Shown piece by piece: positions 22,328-29,884 of a DNA stretch of 64,000 nucleotides. Within the stretch, counting starts at the first letter, position 1, and the number at the start of each line of letters is the position of its first letter. A model generated the notes under the pieces. It saw only the letters and a program-made list of their open reading frames with translations. It had not been told where the DNA came from and searched no databases. This DNA comes from Bacteroidaceae bacterium (lineage in GTDB: Bacteria > Bacteroidota > Bacteroidia > Bacteroidales > Bacteroidaceae): assembly GCA_017529865.1 (NCBI GenBank), contig JAFXNA010000004.1, positions 1-64,000 of the forward strand, given 5' to 3'. A program made the translations under genes and the position numbers.

Positions 22328-22342
22328 AAAGGTGCTCCTATA

Positions 22343-22374
22343 TTGTCACAAAATGTGTATGGTTTTTGTGACAA
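22343..22374. promoter_or_regulatory. 11-bp perfect inverted repeat
   Basis: TTGTCACAAAA (22343-22353) and TTTTGTGACAA (22364-22374) around a 10-bp loop, between two minus-strand genes. There is no T-run after it, so an operator or RNA stem is as likely as a terminator. Confidence 0.6.
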
Positions 22375-22383
22375 AATTTTGGC

Positions 22384-22635
22384 TTATTTGATGCCCCTTC
22401 GCATCTTGTCATCCTCTATTTTTTGCCGTTTGTCGTATTCATTCTTGGCAAGCTGGAATGCACATACGATAATAGCAATTAGGCACAGGACGCACCACAA
22501 GGAATTGGAAGAAAGGTTAACACCGATGAGGCGAACTGCATATGCGATTGAAAGCAGAACGCCAGCGACAACGATGCTCAATCCAGTGATTATGCCAATC
22601 AGGATGAGCAGGTATTTGAAGAATAGTTTAATCAT
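22384..22635 (-). CDS. Membrane protein, 83 aa
   Basis: Two hydrophobic helices (LLILIGIITGLSIVVAGVLL and LWCVLCLIAIIVCAFQLA) and a charged C-terminal tail (KNEYDKRQKIEDDKMRRGIK). The ATG overlaps the upstream stop (ATGA) and GAGG lies before it. Confidence 0.72.
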   Translation of the reverse strand: MIKLFFKYLLILIGIITGLSIVVAGVLLSIAYAVRLIGVNLSSNSLWCVLCLIAIIVCAFQLAKNEYDKRQKIEDDKMRRGIK

Positions 22636-23057
22636 CCGATTACCTCGAATACCATCTTCTTGAAGGTTTCCCAGTTTGCATCAAGCTGGTCGTAGATGTC
22701 GATTTTACGTTCGGTCTTCGTATCGGGCCAACCCGTCACGATTACCTCGTATTCGCACTTCGCCCAGAAATAATACTGGCACTTGCGGCGAAGCTCAATT
22801 TCAATCAGCTCGTCTGGTGTATATTTCTTGATGCGTTTCTTTTCGTCCCAAAACAAACGGTTGACGATTTTCCTGAAAGCATCGTCGTCGCCATTGAGCT
22901 CTTTCTTGGCATAGGCGGCATTGAGCTTTTTCTTGAGCTTTTTTAGTTCAGCCAACATGCTTTCAACTTGTCCGAATTCAAAGATGTTTTCGAACTGGAT
23001 GCCACGACCGAACTGGTTGTAGATGACCTTAAATACAGGCTTCTTAGACTTTTTCAT
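22632..23057 (-). CDS. Conserved phage hypothetical protein, 141 aa
   Basis: Starts MKKSKKPVFKVIYNQFGRGI. The C-terminal half has QYYFWAKCEYEVIVTGWPDT and KIDIYDQLDANWETFKKMV, a combination I have seen repeatedly in phage hypothetical proteins (WxKCEYE(I/V)...W...KIDxYDQ). Its function is unknown. A basic helix (ELKKLKKKLNAAYAKKE) sits in the middle. Confidence 0.78.
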   Translation of the reverse strand: MKKSKKPVFKVIYNQFGRGIQFENIFEFGQVESMLAELKKLKKKLNAAYAKKELNGDDDAFRKIVNRLFWDEKKRIKKYTPDELIEIELRRKCQYYFWAKCEYEVIVTGWPDTKTERKIDIYDQLDANWETFKKMVFEVIG

Positions 23058-23529
23058 TCTTAGCCTCCTTTTGCTTCTTGATGCTGTCGCAGAACATCTG
23101 GTAACGCTTTTTCACACGCTTTTCTACCTCGTTCCAAATCAGAACCCACGAACCTGCAGAAAGCAGTTCCTTTCCCTTGTATACGGAGTGAAACGGGCGG
23201 TTTCCATCCTTTGTGTAAAGCAGCGGGCCCTCGAACTTGCGAACGTTTGTTGGGCTGGTGTTGCTCTCTTCCCTAAGGATGGATGAAAACAGAAGCACCA
23301 TCGAGTGAGCGTATCGGACACGGAGAGCCCACTGGGAAAGCAAGCGCTGTTGCATCAGCTCACAGTTATGGGCATGCGCACTGAGAAGGAGTTTCCGTTC
23401 CTTATCCAGCATCTCATTTTTCGATTCCAATACAGCCACATTCTCTTTGAGCTTGGTTGCCTGCTCAATGAGTTCAGCAGAGAGTTGCAGGTTTCTCTTG
23501 ATAGATTCGGCTAATTTTTCGTCCATCAT
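23044..23529 (-). CDS. Coiled-coil protein, 161 aa
   Basis: Residues 1-50 are a coiled coil (QLSAELIEQATKLKENVAVL, ESKNEMLDKERKLLLSAH); the rest is mixed with a basic C-terminal helix. AGGAGG precedes the ATG. It overlaps the next gene by 14 bp. Function unknown. Confidence 0.74.
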   Translation of the reverse strand: MMDEKLAESIKRNLQLSAELIEQATKLKENVAVLESKNEMLDKERKLLLSAHAHNCELMQQRLLSQWALRVRYAHSMVLLFSSILREESNTSPTNVRKFEGPLLYTKDGNRPFHSVYKGKELLSAGSWVLIWNEVEKRVKKRYQMFCDSIKKQKEAKNEKV

Positions 23530-23538
23530 TTTAACCTC

Positions 23539-23865
23539 CTATGCGGCAAGAACTGCTGCGACAACAATGAGTTGAACCATAAGTGCGACATCGAGTATAC
23601 ACCAGATTGAATTCTTGATGATAATGTCCATAATAACACCAAGACACTTGAGGGCTGCACATATAACCAGAATTGTTACTGACTGATACGTATGGAAGTT
23701 TACCGCAGCGATTATGTAGTACACCAGCAATCCAGCGGCCAATGCAATTACTTGCCACGAAGTTTTCTGCGAGTACGAGACCATCGGTCCGACGACGTTG
23801 ACAGCCAGTGATATGCCCATGGCAACCGCACACAATACCACGAGAATGAATGCATAAGTAACCAT
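23539..23865 (-). CDS. Membrane protein, 108 aa
   Basis: Four hydrophobic segments from MVTYAFILVVLCAVAMGISL to VALMVQLIVVAAVLAA, with very short loops. Start after GGAGGG. Function unknown. Confidence 0.73.
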   Translation of the reverse strand: MVTYAFILVVLCAVAMGISLAVNVVGPMVSYSQKTSWQVIALAAGLLVYYIIAAVNFHTYQSVTILVICAALKCLGVIMDIIIKNSIWCILDVALMVQLIVVAAVLAA

Positions 23866-23867
23866 GA

Positions 23868-24008
23868 TTACTTACCCTCCACTGTATAGAGTTCGAATGC
23901 GGAAGAACCGAGCAGCGGATAGTGGGAGTTAATCCAGATTTTCTGGTATGCCTGTTCACGGCGAATGTCCATTTCGGACTGCAACGGGTATTGGAGTAAG
24001 TTTTCCAT
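23868..24008 (-). CDS. Unknown small protein, 46 aa
   Basis: A 46-codon gene starting MENLLQYPLQSEMDIRREQA after AAGGAAGC. It is first behind the promoter at 24039-24067. No similarity recognised; promoter, ribosome-binding site and tight spacing to the next gene (2 bp) support it. Confidence 0.66.
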   Translation of the reverse strand: MENLLQYPLQSEMDIRREQAYQKIWINSHYPLLGSSAFELYTVEGK

Positions 24009-24038
24009 ATTTTTGCTTCCTTATGTTTGACTTACCAA

Positions 24039-24067
24039 AATATACATAAATAATCCCTTGTTGTCAA
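24039..24067 (-). promoter_or_regulatory. Sigma70-like promoter
   Basis: TTGACA (24062-24067), 17-bp spacer, TATATT (24039-24044), driving the 46-aa gene and those after it. Confidence 0.83.
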
Positions 24068-24098
24068 GGGGTATTTTCAAAAAATATGCGATAATATA

Positions 24099-24299
24099 TT
24101 ATTTTCGGGTGATTGTATATTCTGGGCGAATAAATCCGTTATCGTCCACTTGGTAGAGATAGACCGTCTGCCCTGGGTCCAAGGACTTCGCCTTCTCAAA
24201 GAGGATATCCCTAGCCTTATCCTCGTCCTGTTCAAGAATGCTTTCTCCACGTCCATAGCGTGGAGCTTCAACTGTAATCTGCCAATAAGGGGTCTTCAT
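24099..24299 (-). CDS. Unknown small protein, 66 aa
   Basis: Starts MKTPYWQITVEAPRYGRGES with CAGGAG upstream. One beta-alpha-beta unit (QVDDNGFIRPEYTITRK at the end). It resembles small DUF-type proteins that process sensor-like input, but no family is assigned. Confidence 0.7.
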   Translation of the reverse strand: MKTPYWQITVEAPRYGRGESILEQDEDKARDILFEKAKSLDPGQTVYLYQVDDNGFIRPEYTITRK

Positions 24300-24323
24300 A
24301 ACTATTCTCCTGTTCATTCAACG

Positions 24324-24812
24324 TTATTTGACTATGGATTTCCCCTTGCTGATATGTGCACAATAGAAATAGATGCACCTGGCGAGCGAATTTGCCCGTT
24401 CTCGCTTGTCGTTGCAGATAGTGCCTATCAAATGCACATATGCTTGTATAAAGCAACTTAACGGATTCTCGAAATACGAAGGGAATTTTCCCTCATTAAA
24501 TGCTTTGCTGTCTTCCTCGGATGGCATCAGTTCCGAAATGAACGGATATCCAAGTTCGAAGGATTCAACATCCACCTGAAAAACTACGTGTGGAACACCG
24601 TTCGTGTCTTTATACGAATACTCAAACACATTGTCGGTTTTCTTTTCATCGCATCCTATTTTTTGAAGGACACCGAGGATGGGTTTAACGTTTTCATCGA
24701 AGGCCTCGCCGTATCGGTCATTCCAATCATCGAACCAGCCCTTATGTTCAGATTTCCGTTTATCTTGAACGTTTTTTACGGCGTCATATATCTTGTATTG
24801 TTTGTTTTTCAT
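24324..24812 (-). CDS. Unknown protein, 162 aa
   Basis: Not recognised. Starts MKNKQYKIYDAVKNVQDKRK. The middle is acidic and aromatic (FQVDVESFELGYPFISELMP), the end has several Cys (CIYFYCAHISKGKS). Confidence 0.72.
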   Translation of the reverse strand: MKNKQYKIYDAVKNVQDKRKSEHKGWFDDWNDRYGEAFDENVKPILGVLQKIGCDEKKTDNVFEYSYKDTNGVPHVVFQVDVESFELGYPFISELMPSEEDSKAFNEGKFPSYFENPLSCFIQAYVHLIGTICNDKRERANSLARCIYFYCAHISKGKSIVK

Positions 24813-24823
24813 AGTTTTATGTC

Positions 24824-25024
24824 CTAGTGCTTGAAGTTAAACGGCTCAAACTTGAAATCCTCGTTGTATGTGCGGAATGAACTGCACGGTATACATATTA
24901 TCCACTTGTACGGTATCAGGTGCTGCTTCTCGCGTATTGGACACTTGTCGCACGACATCCGTTCCCCGCTCTTGTTGATGCGCTTCAGGTATTCGTCGAA
25001 TGCGTTGATGACTTTCCTGTCCAT
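24824..25024 (-). CDS. Cys-rich small protein, 66 aa
   Basis: Starts MDRKVINAFDEYLKRINKSG; CDKCPIREK and CIPCSSF form a possible CxxC...CxxC zinc site. CGGGAG precedes the ATG. Function unknown. Confidence 0.7.
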   Translation of the reverse strand: MDRKVINAFDEYLKRINKSGERMSCDKCPIREKQHLIPYKWIICIPCSSFRTYNEDFKFEPFNFKH

Positions 25025-25038
25025 GACATCTCCCGTCG

Positions 25039-25215
25039 TTAATGGGTTTCATTGAAGTTTCGGTACTGGATATCTATCACCTCGTACTTGAGCGACAGAT
25101 ATATGAACTTGAATACAAATTTGAGCAGCGAATTGGTAGACCAGTGATTGCAGAACACGTATGTGCCCATAGGATTACGCCAGTCGTACGATATTAGATA
25201 CTTGTCTGAGTACAT
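25039..25215 (-). CDS. Unknown small protein, 58 aa
   Basis: A 58-codon gene starting MYSDKYLISYDWRNPMGTYV, with NSLLKFVFKFIYLSLKYEVI in the second half. GGAGGAAATTTT precedes the ATG. Looks like a small beta/alpha protein. Not recognised. Confidence 0.65.
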   Translation of the reverse strand: MYSDKYLISYDWRNPMGTYVFCNHWSTNSLLKFVFKFIYLSLKYEVIDIQYRNFNETH

Positions 25216-25237
25216 ATAAAATTTCCTCCATGATTAA

Positions 25238-25465
25238 TTATCCGAAAGGGATTGAACAGCCAGTTTCCATGCAGTCAATCTTGTCGATAGGGGTGGCTGT
25301 GAACTCGCTGAGACGGAACTTGTCGTACCCTAGTTTCCACATAGGGTCGTAATTCGTCTTTTTGGCAACCCTCTTGGCTTCATCGGCTGTTGCTGCCCTT
25401 ACTATGCAGAATCGGTTGAAATCGGACGTGGTGTGCTCTACGAGGTATAACTTGGTTTTACTCAT
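25238..25465 (-). CDS. Unknown small protein, 75 aa
   Basis: Starts MSKTKLYLVEHTTSDFNRFC and continues IVRAATADEAKRVAKKTNYD. The strand-(A/S)ADEA-helix layout is common in small phage proteins of unknown role. It overlaps the upstream gene by 8 bp and follows GAGGAGCAACG. Confidence 0.72.
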   Translation of the reverse strand: MSKTKLYLVEHTTSDFNRFCIVRAATADEAKRVAKKTNYDPMWKLGYDKFRLSEFTATPIDKIDCMETGCSIPFG

Positions 25466-25841
25466 CGTTGCTCCTCACAAGGCACACACCATATACGGTT
25501 CGGTACATGTGTTCGTCCATAGTCCAGAAACTAAATTGGACTGAGGTAAAGTTTTCATCGTATTGGTCGCGTTCCGCCTTGGTCGCGAACTTGTCACTAG
25601 GGACAATCGCTTCGGCCATCGCCTTGTAAGCATCCTTTCCTTCACGGAGTTTGCCACAGATTTCAAAATACGGACGGTTAGGAATCCTAGAATCGATGTA
25701 ACTCAGGAGAAACGCCTTCGCTGAGATAAGGCTAGGCTTTTCGCTGCAATAGACAATCTCGTTTTTCAACGGAGTTTTTTCATCCAGTTTAGAGATGATT
25801 GCGATAAAGCGCTTCTTGGGTTTCTTGGATAACCAGCCCAT
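25458..25841 (-). CDS. Unknown protein, 127 aa
   Basis: Not recognised. Starts MGWLSKKPKKRFIAIISKLD; it has a beta-rich C-terminal segment (FTSVQFSFWTMDEHMYRTVY). It follows the small lipoprotein gene by 2 bp. Confidence 0.72.
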   Translation of the reverse strand: MGWLSKKPKKRFIAIISKLDEKTPLKNEIVYCSEKPSLISAKAFLLSYIDSRIPNRPYFEICGKLREGKDAYKAMAEAIVPSDKFATKAERDQYDENFTSVQFSFWTMDEHMYRTVYGVCLVRSNDE

Positions 25842-25843
25842 TA

Positions 25844-25969
25844 TTACTCCAGTGTCGTATCAGATACGGCTTTATGAGGATGATAAAGTTCAATGTCTCG
25901 GACAGGCGGGTTCTCGCTTACAGAACACGCCACGAACAGAAATGTCAGGAATGCTACAACAAATTTCAT
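25844..25969 (-). CDS. Small lipoprotein, 41 aa
   Basis: A 41-codon gene starting MKFVVAFLTFLFVACSVSEN. The short hydrophobic stretch ends in FVACS, a lipobox, so Cys15 should be lipidated, leaving a mature peptide of 27 residues. It overlaps the upstream gene by ATGA. Phage lipoproteins this small include outer-membrane spanin subunits and exclusion factors; no partner spanin is seen beside it. Confidence 0.66.
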   Translation of the reverse strand: MKFVVAFLTFLFVACSVSENPPVRDIELYHPHKAVSDTTLE

Positions 25970-26190
25970 ACAGCTTCCCTAGCCTTGATTTCATCAACCT
26001 TGTTCATCTCACGCAAAACAAATTCAACTGCACCACCAGGGCCACCCTTGTCCAACATAGAGTTAAGCTGTGTCGTGTAGTATGACGCAGCAGACTTGAG
26101 AACGACAGCCCTTGGGTAGATTCTGTTGTTTCTGGTAACACGGTCTGCATGTGCAAGCATGTCATCTATGGTTGGTATAAATTCAATCAT
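25966..26190 (-). CDS. Unknown small protein, 74 aa
   Basis: Helical, starting MIEFIPTIDDMLAHADRVTR, with a GGPGG turn near residue 50. The ATG overlaps the upstream stop (ATGA) with GGAG before it. Not recognised. Confidence 0.7.
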   Translation of the reverse strand: MIEFIPTIDDMLAHADRVTRNNRIYPRAVVLKSAASYYTTQLNSMLDKGGPGGAVEFVLREMNKVDEIKAREAV

Positions 26191-26894
26191 TTCCACTCCA
26201 ATTTTCGATAAAGTTCCATATAAGCGGCGAAATCATCGGAAGGAATTGTGGGCAACACCTCATAATGGCACGGGGACGCATTGACATGGTTCAAAACGGG
26301 TTCGTACTTCGGGTCAGCCTCGTCTTTCGCACGGGGCCCTGCATAGTAAGTGTACAGTTTCAGCGGGCAGTATCCGACGGGTGTCTTGGCAAGGCCGTAT
26401 TTCTCGGTGAACACGCACTGTATGCTCTTGTCCTCGTTCTCGATGTAGCTGTTTTCCTGGCTGTACTTGTAGCCATACAGCATCTTATCGAGAGCAATAC
26501 TAATCTTCAGTCGGTGGTCTTGCGGTGCACGCCACGATTCGTGCCACTCCTCCACGCATTCGGTGCCGAGTTCAGAATCAGCAGAAATGTAGCAGGCATG
26601 TCCGTACGGAACTTCCACCAGGCGAAGAAGGCATCCGTCATTGACTTCGTCAAGCTCGTCATAGTTCCCTTCCAGTGTCTCGACAAACGGGATTAACAAA
26701 TTACGGAAACTGTCGTTGCAATACGATATGCTGCGCAGACGTTCTCCGCCATCATTCTCGAATTCATAGTCAGCCTTTGCTATAAGCTCGGCCTTCCGTT
26801 CGGGAATCCTTTCGGCCAGGTACAATACTGTTTCCCAATTGAGCTGGAACCCGCCAACCGAAGTCGCTACAAGAAATTTTTGCACATGTTTCAT
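26187..26894 (-). CDS. Unknown protein, 235 aa
   Basis: Not recognised. Starts MKHVQKFLVATSVGGFQLNW. The middle has CLLRLVEVPYGHACYISADS and a HESWRAPQDHRLKIS helix. The ATG overlaps the stop of the conserved KWSFRK protein gene upstream (ATGA), so the two are made together. Confidence 0.76.
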   Translation of the reverse strand: MKHVQKFLVATSVGGFQLNWETVLYLAERIPERKAELIAKADYEFENDGGERLRSISYCNDSFRNLLIPFVETLEGNYDELDEVNDGCLLRLVEVPYGHACYISADSELGTECVEEWHESWRAPQDHRLKISIALDKMLYGYKYSQENSYIENEDKSIQCVFTEKYGLAKTPVGYCPLKLYTYYAGPRAKDEADPKYEPVLNHVNASPCHYEVLPTIPSDDFAAYMELYRKLEWK

Positions 26895-27604
26895 TTCGTC
26901 TCCTTCATCTTGCGGAAACTCCACTTGTCGAAACCCTTCGAGTCGCGAATCTGGTCGTCGGTTCCGACAGGCATCGTTGGCGTGGTGTTGTTAGTGAGGA
27001 CGTTCCCGATGAACATTTCCAGTTCCTGCATCGCAGTGAACGGGTCGAGCTGGGTTACGAACCTGATGTCTTCCTCGATGTTCTGCAACTTGTAGTCAAG
27101 CCCGCAGCGAACAAGTTCGGAAATAGGAATAGCAGTGAGCTGAGGGTTTACAATCACAGTGTATGCATAGTTCTTGCTATGAGGACGGTACTTGCTTCCA
27201 TCATATCCGACAGCAAGGATGGGAGCATTGAACTGAACGAAGATGTCGTGTTTCCAGAACGGGTCGGAACCCATGTCAACGATTGGGTCACCCTTCGTGA
27301 ACCACGGGAGCAAACTCTGGATTTCATCCTGCTTCACGTAGACATACTTTGCATCGTACGGGTCCTTAGACAGTTGTTTCCTGTAGCAATGGAACCACTT
27401 TCCGCAAAATCCGATGTGGAACAAGTATTCGGTCGAGTTGAACACTTCGAACCCCTCGTTACTTCCAGAACAGATACGGCTCGGCAGTTCCTGATTTCTG
27501 GTAACGCTTTCAGTACGAGTGTGACGCTCGTACACGATGGAGGGGTCGTTAAACACGCTCAACGCCCCGTCATAGTAGTCTTTGAATTTCGAGAATATAC
27601 GCAT
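26891..27604 (-). CDS. Conserved phage protein with KWSFRK end, leaderless gene
   Basis: A 237-aa protein starting MRIFSKFKDYYDGALSVFND and ending with FDKWSFRKM. The combination of KFKDYYD at the start, a HIGFCGKW segment near residue 70, DPFTAMQELEMFIGNVL near 195 and GFDKWSFRK at the end marks a family I know only from phage and phage-like genomes; its function is unknown. The ATG is 7 bp after the TATATT, so the message should be leaderless. Confidence 0.82.
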   Translation of the reverse strand: MRIFSKFKDYYDGALSVFNDPSIVYERHTRTESVTRNQELPSRICSGSNEGFEVFNSTEYLFHIGFCGKWFHCYRKQLSKDPYDAKYVYVKQDEIQSLLPWFTKGDPIVDMGSDPFWKHDIFVQFNAPILAVGYDGSKYRPHSKNYAYTVIVNPQLTAIPISELVRCGLDYKLQNIEEDIRFVTQLDPFTAMQELEMFIGNVLTNNTTPTMPVGTDDQIRDSKGFDKWSFRKMKETK

Positions 27605-27610
27605 AGTTAC

Positions 27611-27638
27611 AATATAGTTAATAAAAACTATTTGTCAA
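27611..27638 (-). promoter_or_regulatory. Sigma70-like promoter, leaderless
   Basis: TTGACA (27633-27638), 16-bp spacer, TATATT (27611-27616). The -35 encodes the last codons (LDK) of the upstream 172-aa protein. Confidence 0.82.
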
Positions 27639-28146
27639 GTGGCGGCGTGAAATATTTTTGCTGAGTAAATCCGTCATCGAGAAGCTTCGAGATGCAGAGC
27701 AAGTGAGGAAGTTTGCCACCTTCTTCATACACCCTCTCGTCGAGCATCTCTTCAATCATCTTCTTGAAATCAGGTGCTTCTTCTCCGCTCCACATGCACA
27801 TGTGACGCCACCTGCAGATATACCTGTTCTCTTCATCACGTGTGTTCATTGTAGTCGCATCAATGCGGCAGGTAGCGTGCTTGTCGCTAGTTGCGTTGAT
27901 GACGATTGATATGGCAAGAAGATGAACCTTGTCGTTGAGCTTTGGTGAGTCACGGTAGATGATATTGTATTTCAGCACGTCTTGGTACTGCACTGGGCTC
28001 TTGTCATCGAGCTTGGTGACATGTTCTTCAGCAAAGATAGGCTCGACGTGAGGGACACCGTATTCGGCGAACGCACCTTCAATGAGTTCAACCGTACGGT
28101 TGAGGATTTCTTCTACATCCTGGTTAGACATGATGTTTCTTACCAT
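27628..28146 (-). CDS. Unknown protein, 172 aa
   Basis: Not recognised. Starts MVRNIMSNQDVEEILNRTVE after GGAGAGGTAAG. It has beta strands with KVHLLAISIVINATSD and a CRWRHMCMW segment. Its 3' end carries the next promoter's -35. Confidence 0.75.
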   Translation of the reverse strand: MVRNIMSNQDVEEILNRTVELIEGAFAEYGVPHVEPIFAEEHVTKLDDKSPVQYQDVLKYNIIYRDSPKLNDKVHLLAISIVINATSDKHATCRIDATTMNTRDEENRYICRWRHMCMWSGEEAPDFKKMIEEMLDERVYEEGGKLPHLLCISKLLDDGFTQQKYFTPPLDK

Positions 28147-28158
28147 CTTACCTCTCCT

Positions 28159-28356
28159 TTACAATGACAGGAACAGTTTCCAAATTTTCTTTGATTTCTC
28201 GATGTTCGCCTTATGAAGTGAATCTACCGAGGCAGACAGGTTGACAAGGATGTTGTCCTTCGGGGTGTTCATCCAGTGCTCGTATATAGCCTGTGTCACC
28301 TCGTGGGGCGCCTTGAAAGTAGTTTTAGTTAGAAAGTCGTAGTAGTTATCATCCAT
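28159..28356 (-). CDS. Unknown small helical protein, 65 aa
   Basis: Starts MDDNYYDFLTKTTFKAPHEV; helical throughout. AGAGGATTATCCT precedes the ATG. Not recognised. Confidence 0.7.
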   Translation of the reverse strand: MDDNYYDFLTKTTFKAPHEVTQAIYEHWMNTPKDNILVNLSASVDSLHKANIEKSKKIWKLFLSL

Positions 28357-28368
28357 AGGATAATCCTC

Positions 28369-28851
28369 TTAGTAAGATTCCAAAGCGCGTCTTTCTTCGA
28401 AATCCTGTTTTTCTGAGCGTTCTTTGTACTTTTCTCGTAAAACCTGCAATGACTTCTCAAAATCAATTTCCTTGCCCATGTTTTTAAGCACCCATTCCGC
28501 ACCAGCTATAAAAATGCGGTATGTATCAACCAAGTCCATTGCAGTTTTCGAGTATTCCAGCGTCTTATTCGTCATCCGTTCTGTCGTATGACTTGTTACG
28601 CTATATGTAGGTGGAGCGGAGTCCTTGTCCGAACCGTGCCTGCAAAACAGGTAATACGCATCGATAGCCTCTTTTCCAGTACACCAGTCCAACGGTGTGA
28701 GCGAATAGAAAGAATGCTCGAAATTGAACTGATGGCCTTTCGCTTCGACCTGTTCACCGACCTCCTTGAAAAAGCTAGTCCTGTAAACAGGCTTCCCCTC
28801 GGCATACGCCTTCATTATTTCAATTTGTTCCTCAATGCTCTGTTTAGGCAT
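28369..28851 (-). CDS. Unknown protein, 160 aa
   Basis: Starts MPKQSIEEQIEIMKAYAEGK, an opening common in small phage proteins. The rest is helical with AGAEWVLKNMGKEIDFEKSL. No function can be given. AGGAGAAAGTC precedes the ATG. Confidence 0.74.
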   Translation of the reverse strand: MPKQSIEEQIEIMKAYAEGKPVYRTSFFKEVGEQVEAKGHQFNFEHSFYSLTPLDWCTGKEAIDAYYLFCRHGSDKDSAPPTYSVTSHTTERMTNKTLEYSKTAMDLVDTYRIFIAGAEWVLKNMGKEIDFEKSLQVLREKYKERSEKQDFEERRALESY

Positions 28852-28860
28852 GACTTTCTC

Positions 28861-29091
28861 CTATATAGTACACAAAACGATTTCGATTACCAGAGCTATA
28901 ACCAGAGGCAAAATCCATGTGAACTCAACTCCGATAAACATACATACGAGTTTTAGAACAAAGCTCAACGCACAGGTTATAACAACGTATGCAACAACAA
29001 GTAGGAACGCAGATGCAATGGCATCGAGCGTGGTAATCTTGTCTTGCTGCTCGTTTTCAATACGAAATGAAATAATAGTTTTACTCGACAT
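28861..29091 (-). CDS. Membrane protein, 76 aa
   Basis: Two hydrophobic helices (IASAFLLVVAYVVITCALSF and WILPLVIALVIEIVLCTI) after a polar N-terminus (MSSKTIISFRIENEQQDKIT). No ribosome-binding site is visible; the nested inverted repeat at 29119-29174 lies in its leader and may control it. Confidence 0.68.
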   Translation of the reverse strand: MSSKTIISFRIENEQQDKITTLDAIASAFLLVVAYVVITCALSFVLKLVCMFIGVEFTWILPLVIALVIEIVLCTI

Positions 29092-29118
29092 AAAACGGCA
29101 AATGTAAATTTTCGTTTA

Positions 29119-29174
29119 CTAACATTTTTCTTGATATTAACATTTCGGAATGTTAGAATCAGAAAAAATGTTAG
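29119..29174. promoter_or_regulatory. Nested double inverted repeat
   Basis: Outer arms CTAACATTTTTCT (29119-29131) and AGAAAAAATGTTAG (29161-29174); inner hairpin TAACATT-TCGG-AATGTTA (29138-29155). TAACATT thus occurs four times. It lies between a lipoprotein gene and a membrane gene, and could be a terminator, operator or RNA switch. Confidence 0.62.
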
Positions 29175-29347
29175 AAATAGAACTTTCCACAACTATTGAG
29201 CGAGTCAGACTGCTCGGAACACTGCTTTTCGTAATAGATTTCAGTACCAGAGCCCGAATCATGGTTGCAACCATACAGCATTGCAAACACTGCAAGGAAC
29301 AGTACCAGCAGAACCAGGCAGATGTAGTCTCTGTTAATCAACTTCAT
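29171..29347 (-). CDS. Small lipoprotein or membrane-anchored protein, 58 aa
   Basis: A 58-codon gene starting MKLINRDYICLVLLVLFLAV, then FAMLYGCNHDSGSG: a hydrophobic helix ending at Cys27 in a weak lipobox (MLYGC). The mature part has two more Cys (KQCSEQ, NSCGKF). It overlaps the 42-aa gene by 14 bp. Confidence 0.62.
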   Translation of the reverse strand: MKLINRDYICLVLLVLFLAVFAMLYGCNHDSGSGTEIYYEKQCSEQSDSLNSCGKFYF

Positions 29348-29462
29348 TTTTATCCTCGTCAGAACAGAGTTCGACAGTCAAGTTCTTTGCTTTACGCTCA
29401 ATCAATACGACAATGACGGCAGCTGCGATGTAGATGAGTGCGGCAATTATTTTCTTTTTCAT
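29334..29462 (-). CDS. Small membrane protein, 42 aa
   Basis: A 42-codon gene starting MKKKIIAALIYIAAAVIVVL: a single N-terminal transmembrane helix, then a charged tail (CSDEDKNEVD). TGGAGG precedes the ATG and a promoter lies at 29500-29528. With the overlapping 58-aa protein it makes a pair of small envelope proteins, a layout like inner/outer-membrane partner genes, but the evidence is only positional. Confidence 0.64.
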   Translation of the reverse strand: MKKKIIAALIYIAAAVIVVLIERKAKNLTVELCSDEDKNEVD

Positions 29463-29499
29463 GAGGAATCCTCCATTTATTGTTTGGTTTGACGATAGA

Positions 29500-29528
29500 A
29501 ATATACATATTTATCTAAGTATCGTCAA
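29500..29528 (-). promoter_or_regulatory. Sigma70-like promoter
   Basis: TTGACG (29523-29528), 17-bp spacer, TATATT (29500-29505), driving the small envelope genes. It is divergent to the plus-strand promoter at 29565-29593. Confidence 0.78.
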
Positions 29529-29564
29529 GGGAATTTGGATAAATAAGCGTTATTTTTACCCGAG

Positions 29565-29593
29565 TTGACAGGAATTGGATTTTATGCTATATT
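29565..29593 (+). promoter_or_regulatory. Sigma70-like promoter
   Basis: TTGACA (29565-29570), 17-bp spacer, TATATT (29588-29593), driving the three plus-strand genes 29614-30664. Confidence 0.85.
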
Positions 29594-29613
29594 TTTACAA
29601 AAAGAGGTGCAAT

Positions 29614-29883
29614 ATGGCTAACGAAACCGATGAATGCAGCCTGAAACGACTGTTTGACTACCTTTATCCTACCGATGTGACCTTCGAATACCACTCGAAT
29701 TCTGCAGAGGGTGCTTATATCAAGGTAATTCTGTACATTGACCTATGGCTGGACATTTACGCATACAGCAAAGAGAACTACCAGATTGTCAAGCACGACA
29801 ACAACTCGAAAGAGAAGGAAACCGTTCTCTACTGGTCATACAAAGACCTGATTGAGTACCTTTGTATCAATTACGAGGGCTAG
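29614..29883 (+). CDS. Unknown protein, 89 aa
   Basis: Starts MANETDECSLKRLFDYLYPT after AGAGGTGCAAT. Beta-rich middle (AYIKVILYIDLWLDIYAYSK). The longer frame starts within the promoter and is rejected. Not recognised. Confidence 0.74.
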   Translation: MANETDECSLKRLFDYLYPTDVTFEYHSNSAEGAYIKVILYIDLWLDIYAYSKENYQIVKHDNNSKEKETVLYWSYKDLIEYLCINYEG

Positions 29884-29884
29884 T

